This document shows positions 1 through 3,985 of a stretch of DNA of 6,021 bases, piece after piece. The notes below the pieces were generated by a model, which was not told the origin of the DNA, ran no database searches, and was given only the letters and a program-made list of their open reading frames with translations. Both the position numbers and the translations under genes were made by a program. Each line of letters begins with the position of its first letter. The stretch's first letter is position 1. Source of the DNA: an uncultured Eubacteriales bacterium (GTDB lineage: Bacteria; Bacillota; Clostridia; Oscillospirales; Oscillospiraceae); contig URPU01000116.1 of NCBI GenBank assembly GCA_900549865.1, forward strand, positions 1 through 6,021. Direction: 5' to 3'.

Positions 1-264
1 CTTCCCCTTATCACCACCAACTGCGCGGTCCTCGGCGTCGTGCTTCTGAACGTTCAGAACCACTACAACTTCATTGAGTCCGTGGTCTACGGCATCACCG
101 GCGGCCTGGGCTTCATGCTGGCCATCGTGCTGTTCGCCACCGTGCGTGAGCGCGTTGAGTTCGCCGATTACCCCGAGTGCTTCAAGGGCTTCCCCATCTG
201 CCTCGTGTCCGCTGCTCTCGTGGCGCTTGCCTTCATGGGCTTCAGCGGCATGAAGATCTTTTGA
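1..264 (+). CDS. rnfA: RnfA, electron transport complex membrane subunit (C-terminal part)
   Basis: This is the last 87 residues of an integral membrane subunit of the Rnf complex, which moves electrons from reduced ferredoxin to NAD+ and pumps Na+ or H+ across the cytoplasmic membrane. The reading frame is open from base 1, so the true start lies off the left edge; the family is about 190 residues, so over half is missing. Visible features are the conserved LITTNCAVLG stretch at the left edge, whose cysteine (codon 22-24) matches the position that, in the related Rnf/Nqr proteins, helps bind an Fe-S cluster within the membrane between the RnfA and RnfE-type subunits. Further hydrophobic segments follow (around VYGITGGLGFMLAIVLF and FPICLVSAALVALAFMG), with a charged loop RERVEFADYPE between them. 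RnfA and RnfE are paralogues; the RnfA call rests partly on rnfB lying directly downstream, as in the usual C-D-G-E-A-B order. Cotranscription with rnfB is likely, with only 18 nt between them. Confidence 0.93.
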   Translation, partial: LPLITTNCAVLGVVLLNVQNHYNFIESVVYGITGGLGFMLAIVLFATVRERVEFADYPECFKGFPICLVSAALVALAFMGFSGMKIF

Positions 265-265
265 T

Positions 266-273
266 AGGGAGGG
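266..273 (+). promoter_or_regulatory. Ribosome binding site of rnfB
   Basis: AGGGAGGG lies nine bases before ATG 283, directly after the rnfA stop codon at 262-264. It supports the ATG at 283 as start and implies translation of rnfA and rnfB from one message. Confidence 0.8.
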
Positions 274-282
274 CGTAAAGAT

Positions 283-1080
283 ATGAAAGCTATTCTTCTC
301 TCCATCCTCGTGCTTGGCGTGCTGGGCGGCCTTTTCGGCGCGCTGCTGGCGTATGCGTCCAAGATATTCCACGTCGAGGTCGATCCCAAGCAGGCCGAGA
401 TCCGCGCCTGCCTCGCCGGTGCAAACTGCGGCGGCTGCGGCTACCCCGGCTGTGACGGCTACGCCGCCGCTGTTGCGGCGGGCGAAGCGCCCACCAACAA
501 GTGTGTTGCCGGCGGCGCTGAGACCGCGGCAAAGGTCGCAGAGATCATGGGCGTCTCCGGCGCCGATGTCGAAAAGCAGGTCGCATTCGTTCCCTGCTCC
601 GGCACTATCGGCCATGCGGAGCTTCGCTTCAACTACACCGGCCCCGTTGACTGCCGCGCGGCAATGCTCTTCGGCGGCAAGAGCAACAAGACCTGCACCT
701 TCGCGTGCATCGGTCTCGGCAACTGCACCAGAGCCTGCCAGTTCGACGCCATCCACATTGTTGACGGCGTTGCAAAGGTCAACCGTATGCGCTGCGTCGG
801 CTGCGGCGCGTGCGCGGACGCCTGCCCCAAGAGCATCATAAAGCTCATCCCCGAAAGCCAGAAGGTCATGCCGGCCTGCGGCAACCACGACAAGGGCGCA
901 AAGGTCATGAAGATGTGCGACTACGGCTGCATCGGCTGCATGAAGTGCCAGCGCGAGTGCCCGGCGGACGCCATCACCGTGGTCGATTTCCTCGCCCAGG
1001 TCGATACCTCGAAGTGTGTCCAGTGCGGCCACTGTGCGGAGGTCTGCCCGCGCCACATCATCAACTGGTTCGGCAAGTGA
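283..1080 (+). CDS. rnfB: RnfB, multi-cluster ferredoxin-like subunit of the Rnf complex
   Basis: This 265-residue protein is the Rnf subunit thought to accept electrons from ferredoxin on the cytoplasmic side and pass them into the complex. Residues 1-28 form one hydrophobic anchor (ILLSILVLGVLGGLFGALLAY). Next comes the RnfB-specific Fe-S domain with C49-x2-C52-x4-C57 and C74, in the family signature NCGGCGYPGC. The C-terminal half carries four ferredoxin-type cysteine sets: C138/C142/C148/C152 (irregular spacing), C171-x2-C174-x2-C177-x3-C181, C216-x2-C219-x2-C222-x3-C226 and C245-x2-C248-x2-C251-x3-C255. This amounts to two 2[4Fe-4S] modules, more than proteobacterial RnfB, which usually has one, and it fits the clostridial type. 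Additional cysteines are C43, C105, C124, C199 and C212. The start is ATG 283, preceded by AGGGAGGG at 266-273. It is the last gene of its operon, because a strong terminator follows. Cluster number and electron route are inferred from family knowledge. Confidence 0.96.
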   Translation: MKAILLSILVLGVLGGLFGALLAYASKIFHVEVDPKQAEIRACLAGANCGGCGYPGCDGYAAAVAAGEAPTNKCVAGGAETAAKVAEIMGVSGADVEKQVAFVPCSGTIGHAELRFNYTGPVDCRAAMLFGGKSNKTCTFACIGLGNCTRACQFDAIHIVDGVAKVNRMRCVGCGACADACPKSIIKLIPESQKVMPACGNHDKGAKVMKMCDYGCIGCMKCQRECPADAITVVDFLAQVDTSKCVQCGHCAEVCPRHIINWFGK

Positions 1081-1124
1081 TTTTTCGGCGAAAGCCCCCC
1101 TGCAAGGCAGGATAAGAAAACAGC

Positions 1125-1161
1125 AAACGGGTATCCGATTCTGCACCGGGTACCCGTTTTT
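1125..1161 (+). terminator. Intrinsic terminator of the rnf operon
   Basis: AAACGGGTA (1125-1133) pairs with TACCCGTTT (1151-1159). The stem extends inward by T1134-G1150, C1135-G1149, C1136-G1148 and G1137-C1147, which gives about 13 pairs around a 9-nt loop. A run of five T (1157-1161) closes it. It lies 44 nt after the rnfB stop and is a textbook Rho-independent terminator, so rnfB is the end of its transcript. Confidence 0.9.
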
Positions 1162-1190
1162 CACATGCGCGCGTATATGCGCGGCGGGCG

Positions 1191-1239
1191 TTGAATTCCG
1201 CGGCCGCGCGAGCTATAATTTGCTTATAATTCTTATAAT
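1191..1239 (+). promoter_or_regulatory. Promoter region with three TATAAT boxes, upstream of the small membrane protein gene
   Basis: TTGAAT (1191-1196) and TATAAT (1214-1219) are separated by exactly 17 nt and form a strong housekeeping sigma-type promoter. Two more perfect TATAAT boxes follow at 1225-1230 and 1234-1239. The latter two lie in a perfect 9-bp tandem repeat, CTTATAATT at 1223-1231 and 1232-1240. Neither of the extra boxes has a convincing -35 partner, so they may be auxiliary starts, AT-rich melting DNA or chance duplication. The 17-nt spacer of the main promoter contains most of a 10-bp palindrome, CGCGGCCGCG, at 1199-1208, which could be a binding site but has no known partner. 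Confidence 0.7.
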
Positions 1240-1262
1240 TTCAACAAGATGGTCGGATTTTT

Positions 1263-1487
1263 ATGGCGATAACTGCGGTGTCGATCCTCATCATAATGGC
1301 GGCGTACTTTCTTCTTCTGTACGGCGCTGTCGGCTTCATTCAGGATAAGCGCTTCTTCTCCTCCGCGCCGATGGAGAATCTGGACGCGATACCCGACACG
1401 AAGGAGGAGCGCTTCCGCGGCGCACACATTGCCGGCTGGTGCATAGTCATCCTCGCGCTTGTGATGTTCGCCGGCGCGCTCATATAA
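1263..1487 (+). CDS. Small two-helix membrane protein of unknown function
   Basis: I do not recognise a named family. The 74-residue product has two clear hydrophobic helices: residues about 5-26 (ending LLLYGAVGFI) and about 55-74 (HIAGWCIVILALVMFAGALI). Between them is a polar loop of about 28 residues containing QDKRFFSSAP and a charged stretch TKEERFRGAH. There is no signal-peptide cleavage site and the second helix runs to the C-terminus, so it is probably a hairpin-like inner-membrane protein; the topology is undetermined. A dedicated promoter lies upstream and a terminator directly downstream, so the gene appears to be transcribed alone, which supports it being real despite its size. 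The ATG at 1263 has no good Shine-Dalgarno sequence in front of it, so the start is less certain than the frame; GTG 1278 is an in-frame alternative without a better site. It sits behind the rnf operon but is separated from it by a terminator, so no functional link to Rnf can be claimed. Confidence 0.75.
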   Translation: MAITAVSILIIMAAYFLLLYGAVGFIQDKRFFSSAPMENLDAIPDTKEERFRGAHIAGWCIVILALVMFAGALI

Positions 1488-1497
1488 GCTTCAAAAT

Positions 1498-1534
1498 ACG
1501 CGGCTTCCTGTTCTTTTACGGGGGCCGCGTTTTT
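1498..1534. terminator. Bidirectional terminator between convergent genes
   Basis: ACGCGGC (1498-1504) pairs with GCCGCGT (1524-1530), and the stem can extend inward through two G-U pairs and two C-G pairs (1505-1508 with 1520-1523), leaving an 11-nt loop. In the plus direction it is followed by five T (1530-1534), which ends the membrane-protein transcript. In the minus direction the plus-strand AAAA at 1493-1496 becomes the T run, so the same hairpin can end the regulator transcript, whose stop codon lies at 1533-1535. Confidence 0.8.
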
Positions 1535-1973
1535 ATTTCCCGGCGTCCTGCCCGGCAAGCGTCATCGCCGTGCGGCTGCGCGCTACGAAGTCCTCCTCGC
1601 GCATCATCGCTATCCCCTCGTCAAGATCGCCCAGCATTATCAGCCTGTCGCCTGGGGAAAGGGAAAACGCCTCCCGCGCGGCCTCCAGGATAACTATTTG
1701 GCCGCGCTCGTTCATGACGACGCTGCCGAAGATGTACTTCCCCTTCGGGGGCGGCGGCACGGCGAGCTCTGCGCTTCCGCCGTCGAAGTTCACCAGCGCA
1801 TCCAGCGTCGTGCCGTACAGCTGCGCAAGCGCGGCGCATTTGTCTATATCCGGCACGGTGTCGCCGTGCTCCCACTTGCCGTAGGCCTGCCGGGAAATGC
1901 CCAGCTTCTCCGCGACCTGCTCCTGCGTGAGGCCGCATATATTCCTGAGTACCGTCAGATTGTCTTTCAGCAT
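1533..1973 (-). CDS. XRE-type helix-turn-helix regulator fused to an AbrB/SpoVT-like domain
   Basis: This is a 146-residue transcription regulator with two DNA-binding-type modules. Residues 1-60 form a HTH_3/XRE domain; LTQEQVAEKLGISRQAYGKW (about 15-34) contains the helix-turn-helix, followed by the usual hydrophobic core (PDIDKCAALAQLYGTTLDAL). A proline-rich linker (PPPPKGK, 74-79) leads to an AbrB/SpoVT-like swapped-hairpin domain at about 79-125, recognised from IFGSVVMNERGQIVI and LSPGDRLIMLGD. The usual Pro-Lys after RGQIVI is Leu-Glu here, a departure from the family pattern. I chose ATG 1973 because GGAGGAG (1980-1986) stands six bases upstream. A longer reading from GTG 1991 would add six residues and overlap the Nudix stop as GTGA, but it would place the ribosome site inside the coding region. 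The gene follows the Nudix gene by 14 nt and is probably cotranscribed. Its targets are unknown; autoregulation of the unit or control of the divergent promoter is a reasonable inference only. Confidence 0.9.
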   Translation of the reverse strand: MLKDNLTVLRNICGLTQEQVAEKLGISRQAYGKWEHGDTVPDIDKCAALAQLYGTTLDALVNFDGGSAELAVPPPPKGKYIFGSVVMNERGQIVILEAAREAFSLSPGDRLIMLGDLDEGIAMMREEDFVARSRTAMTLAGQDAGK

Positions 1974-1979
1974 AATGTT

Positions 1980-1986
1980 CTCCTCC
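1980..1986 (-). promoter_or_regulatory. Ribosome binding site that fixes the regulator start
   Basis: On the minus strand GGAGGAG is followed after six bases by ATG 1973. Its strength and spacing favour this start over the upstream GTG at 1991. Confidence 0.8.
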
Positions 1987-1987
1987 G

Positions 1988-2458
1988 TCACACATTCAGC
2001 GGCACGCCGTTCAGCGCCGCCGCGGTCAGCCTGTCGCCGCTGTAATTGAGCTTGAGGGAGAAAAACGGCTCCCCCTCGTCCAGAAGGCGCAGGAAAATCT
2101 TATCCCCCTCCCAGATGGGCAGGGCGAGCAGCGCGCGCTTGTCTATCCACTCCAGCACGCCCTCGTCGCACTCGCGCAGCGTGCCGGTGAAGCCGGTGCA
2201 GGTGAAAAGATGCATGTACTCCGTTCCCCACTCGTCCGACACAAAGGTGACTATGCCGCGATAGCGCCATTCCCGCGCCGTCAGGCCCGTTTCCTCCGTC
2301 ACCTCGCGCTGCATACATTCCTCCGGGCTTTCCCCCGGCTCAAACTTGCCGCCGATGCCTATCCACTTGTCGTGGTTTTCGTCGTTCACTTTTTTCACGC
2401 GGTGCAGCATCAGATACTGCCCGCCGCGCTCTATATAGCATAGCGATGTGTTCTTCAT
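1988..2458 (-). CDS. MutT-like Nudix hydrolase
   Basis: This 156-residue cytosolic hydrolase is expected to cleave a nucleoside diphosphate linked to another group, using Mg2+ bound by the Nudix box. The box is complete: G37-x5-E43-x7-R51-E52-V53-x-E55-E56-x-G58-L59, matching GX5EX7REUXEEXGU with every key residue present. The N-terminal strand TSLCYIERGGQYLMLHRVKK and the segment DKWIGIGGKFEPGES are typical of MutT / 8-oxo-dGTP diphosphatase-like members. The actual substrate cannot be read from sequence, since this superfamily is very broad. The length is normal for a single-domain Nudix protein. ATG 2458 is preceded five bases upstream by GGAGGGG (2464-2470), a very strong site. It is the first gene of a two-gene minus-strand unit with the XRE-AbrB regulator, and it is divergent from the DUF1893 gene. 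Confidence 0.92.
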   Translation of the reverse strand: MKNTSLCYIERGGQYLMLHRVKKVNDENHDKWIGIGGKFEPGESPEECMQREVTEETGLTAREWRYRGIVTFVSDEWGTEYMHLFTCTGFTGTLRECDEGVLEWIDKRALLALPIWEGDKIFLRLLDEGEPFFSLKLNYSGDRLTAAALNGVPLNV

Positions 2459-2482
2459 ATGCTCCCCTCCGCCGCGCCGCGG

Positions 2483-2511
2483 TATATATGCATAGATTCT
2501 ACTATATCCAA
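2483..2511 (-). promoter_or_regulatory. Probable promoter of the Nudix-regulator unit
   Basis: Read on the minus strand, TTGGAT (2506-2511) and TATATA (2483-2488) are separated by 17 nt. The -10 ends 24 nt before ATG 2458, leaving a short leader that just holds the ribosome binding site. The hexamers are good but not perfect; TAGAAT at 2496-2501 is an alternative -10 with a poorer -35. Confidence 0.55.
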
Positions 2512-2537
2512 CGCAAAAAATCCACGCCCTTTTGCGT
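2511..2537. repeat. Perfect inverted repeat between divergent promoters
   Basis: ACGCAAAA (2511-2518) and TTTTGCGT (2530-2537) are perfect inverted 8-mers around an 11-nt spacer. The left arm touches the -35 of the minus-strand promoter, and the right arm ends 9 nt before the -35 of the plus-strand promoter. The position suits a shared operator. As an RNA hairpin it would lie upstream of both predicted transcript starts, so a DNA site is the more natural reading. The protein that binds it, if any, is unknown. Confidence 0.55.
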
Positions 2538-2546
2538 GATTCGCAC

Positions 2547-2575
2547 TTGACCGCGCGAAAAAAATGGTGGATAAT
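2547..2575 (+). promoter_or_regulatory. Promoter of the DUF1893 gene
   Basis: TTGACC (2547-2552) and GATAAT (2570-2575) are separated by 17 nt, with an A-rich spacer. A transcript would start near 2582 and reach ATG 2615 after a leader of about 33 nt. The promoter overlaps the in-frame upstream ATG at 2564, which therefore cannot be the start used from it. Confidence 0.75.
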
Positions 2576-2601
2576 TTACGCGTGAACGAAAAATCTGCCT
2601 C

Positions 2602-2607
2602 AAGGAG
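2602..2607 (+). promoter_or_regulatory. Ribosome binding site of the DUF1893 gene
   Basis: AAGGAG sits seven bases before ATG 2615. It settles the start in favour of 2615 rather than the in-frame ATG 2564, which lies between the -35 and -10 hexamers. Confidence 0.85.
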
Positions 2608-2614
2608 ACCTGAT

Positions 2615-3040
2615 ATGGATGCAGACATGAAAAAGGCGCTGGAGCTTCTCTCCTCCGGCGATTACACCTGCGCCGCCTGCCGCGGGGATGATGAATATAC
2701 GAGCCGCGCGCGCGGCGTGAAGCCGCTTCTCGACCTTATTGACGATGCGCGCAGTCTCGCGGGCTACTGCGTGGCGGACAGGGTCGTCGGCCGCGCCGCC
2801 GCCTATCTTTATGTGGAGCTGGGCGCAAAGGCCGTGCACGCGCTTATCATGAGCCGCGCCGCACAGGAGGTTTTCACGCGCTACTCCCTGCCGTGCACCT
2901 GCGACACGCTTGTCGATGCCATCGCCAACCGCACCAACACCGGCCTGTGCCCGATGGAGAGTGCCGTGTGGGATATCACCGACCCCGCCGAGGCGGAGCG
3001 CGCCATCCGCGCAAAGCTGAAAGCCCTCATGGGGAAGTGA
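2615..3040 (+). CDS. DUF1893 (TM1506-like) protein, function unknown
   Basis: The 141-residue product matches my memory of the DUF1893/TM1506 family, a small group of bacterial proteins whose solved Thermotoga member has a cytidine deaminase-like fold. No reaction is established for it. Recognisable blocks are ALELLSSGDYTCAACRGDDE (9-28), the TSRARGVKPLLDLID segment (about 29-43), ADRVVGRAAAYLYVELGAKAVHA (about 54-76), and the near-C-terminal NRTNTGLCPMESAV (105-118), which is the strongest family signature. Cysteines stand at 19, 22, 52, 94, 96 and 112. The classic HAE and PCxxC zinc motifs of true deaminases are not visible, so deaminase activity should not be assumed. No signal peptide or membrane segment is seen, so it is probably cytosolic. 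It has its own promoter and is followed by a hairpin, so it appears monocistronic. It is divergent from the Nudix gene and may share an operator with it. Confidence 0.87.
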   Translation: MDADMKKALELLSSGDYTCAACRGDDEYTSRARGVKPLLDLIDDARSLAGYCVADRVVGRAAAYLYVELGAKAVHALIMSRAAQEVFTRYSLPCTCDTLVDAIANRTNTGLCPMESAVWDITDPAEAERAIRAKLKALMGK

Positions 3041-3096
3041 CAGCTCCCCGCTGCGCAGTCTGTTTACTTTGCAGCACATTTTTAACGTTTCTTTAC

Positions 3097-3125
3097 GGAA
3101 GTTTGCCCATTTTGGGCAAACTTCC
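3097..3125 (+). terminator. Long perfect hairpin after the DUF1893 gene, probable terminator
   Basis: GGAAGTTTGCCC (3097-3108) pairs perfectly with GGGCAAACTTCC (3114-3125) around ATTTT. The following bases, TATTGTATTTATAC, are T-rich but not a clean T run, so termination may be imperfect. The hairpin ends just before the -35 of the proB promoter, so it would insulate proB from upstream transcription; an operator role for the same symmetrical DNA is possible. Confidence 0.6.
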
Positions 3126-3127
3126 TA

Positions 3128-3157
3128 TTGTATTTATACATTGATGAGTGCTATTAT
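3128..3157 (+). promoter_or_regulatory. Probable promoter of the proBAC operon
   Basis: TTGTAT (3128-3133) and TATTAT (3152-3157) are 18 nt apart, and TGC directly precedes the -10, giving an extended TGn -10. An overlapping TATACT at 3155-3160 is an alternative. A transcript would start around 3164-3167 and leave a leader of roughly 25 nt, too short for a T-box or other riboswitch, so any control by proline is not through a leader element visible here. Confidence 0.6.
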
Positions 3158-3177
3158 ACTTTAAATCAAAAATATAC

Positions 3178-3182
3178 AGGGG
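3178..3182 (+). promoter_or_regulatory. Ribosome binding site of proB
   Basis: AGGGG is eight bases before ATG 3191 and only two before ATG 3185. This spacing favours 3191. The in-frame ATG at 3128 falls on the -35 of the promoter and is excluded. Confidence 0.7.
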
Positions 3183-3190
3183 TGATGAAA

Positions 3191-3979
3191 ATGCGGATCG
3201 TCGTGAAGGTCGGCACATCGACGCTGGCGCACGGGACCGGACGGCTGAACATCCAGCGTATGGAGCTTTTATGCAAGGTGCTCAGCGACCTAAAAAATGC
3301 CGGGCATGAGATAGTCCTTGTCTCCTCCGGCGCGATAGGAATGGGCGTGGGGAAGCTGAGTCTCGGCGCGCGCCCGGCGGACATGCCGACAAAGCAGGCT
3401 GCGGCCGCCGTCGGTCAGTGTGAGCTTATGTATTTTTACGACAAGCTCTTCTCCGAGTACAACCACATCGTCGCGCAGATACTTATCACCGCGCCGGATC
3501 TGTCCGACGGCGCAAGCCACCGCGCAAGCAACTTCCGCAACACGCTCGAGCGCCTGCTCCAGCTTGGCGCGCTGCCGGTCATAAACGAAAACGACACCGT
3601 CTCCACGGATGAGATAGTCATCGGCGACAACGACACGTTGTCGGCCGAGGTCGCGGCAAAGATATCGGCGGAGCTTCTTATTCTCCTCTCCGATATAGAC
3701 GGGCTTTACGACGCCGACCCGCACAAATGCCCGGATGCGAAGCTCATAGACACCGTGGACGAGATAGACGGCGGCATCCTCTCCCTCGCGGGGGGCAGCG
3801 GCTCGGCGCTGGGCACGGGCGGCATGGTCACAAAGCTGCACGCCGCGCAGATAGCGACGGCAGCCGGCTGTGAAATGGTGATAGCAAACGGCCAGAAGCC
3901 CGCGATACTTTACGACATAGTCGCCGGGAAACCGGCAGGCACGCGCTTTCTGGCGCGCAAAACGAAAACGAAGGAGTGA
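3191..3979 (+). CDS. proB: Glutamate 5-kinase (ProB), short form without PUA domain
   Basis: ProB phosphorylates L-glutamate with ATP to gamma-glutamyl phosphate, the first step of proline biosynthesis, in the cytosol. The 262-residue product is an amino-acid-kinase fold: KVGTST at 6-11 (phosphate binding), VSSGAIGMGVG at 44-54, VINENDTVS at 130-138, GDNDTLSAEVAAK at 145-157, SDIDGLYDADP at 167-177, and GTGGMVTKLHAAQIA at 208-222. It ends shortly after GTRFLA (250-255), where longer homologues such as that of E. coli (367 residues) continue into an RNA-binding-like PUA domain. The PUA domain is absent, a known variant, and not a truncation, because a ribosome site and proA follow immediately. 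The start at ATG 3191 gives MRIVVKVG. The gene is first in proB-proA-proC with 6 nt to proA. Feedback inhibition by proline is a family property that cannot be confirmed here. Confidence 0.96.
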   Translation: MRIVVKVGTSTLAHGTGRLNIQRMELLCKVLSDLKNAGHEIVLVSSGAIGMGVGKLSLGARPADMPTKQAAAAVGQCELMYFYDKLFSEYNHIVAQILITAPDLSDGASHRASNFRNTLERLLQLGALPVINENDTVSTDEIVIGDNDTLSAEVAAKISAELLILLSDIDGLYDADPHKCPDAKLIDTVDEIDGGILSLAGGSGSALGTGGMVTKLHAAQIATAAGCEMVIANGQKPAILYDIVAGKPAGTRFLARKTKTKE

Positions 3980-3985
3980 AACGCC

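Noticed and set aside
283..1115. Several open frames overlapping rnfB on both strands.
   Set aside because: They are shadows of rnfB: rich in Arg, Ala and Ser, without motifs, and lacking ribosome sites, while rnfB has complete cysteine signatures.
1166..1184. A short inverted repeat CGCGC-GTATAT-GCGCG upstream of the small membrane protein gene.
   Set aside because: It has only five pairs of alternating C and G in a GC-rich stretch, easily due to chance, and it is not aligned with any promoter element.
1974..1991. A GTG start for the regulator overlapping the Nudix stop as GTGA.
   Set aside because: The strong GGAGGAG lies inside this extension and is ideally placed for ATG 1973. The overlap is tempting but adds only six non-conserved residues.
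2564..2614. An upstream in-frame ATG for the DUF1893 gene, adding 17 residues.
   Set aside because: It lies between the -35 and -10 of the gene's promoter and has no ribosome site, whereas ATG 2615 has AAGGAG at ideal spacing and matches the family N-terminus.
3141..3168. TTGAT and ATCAA arms around the proB -10.
   Set aside because: Five-base arms in AT-rich promoter DNA are expected by chance, so they cannot be called an operator.
3128..3190. An upstream in-frame ATG for proB, adding 21 residues.
   Set aside because: It falls on the promoter, the added residues do not resemble ProB, and the AGGGG site points to ATG 3191, where the conserved IVVKVGTST begins.
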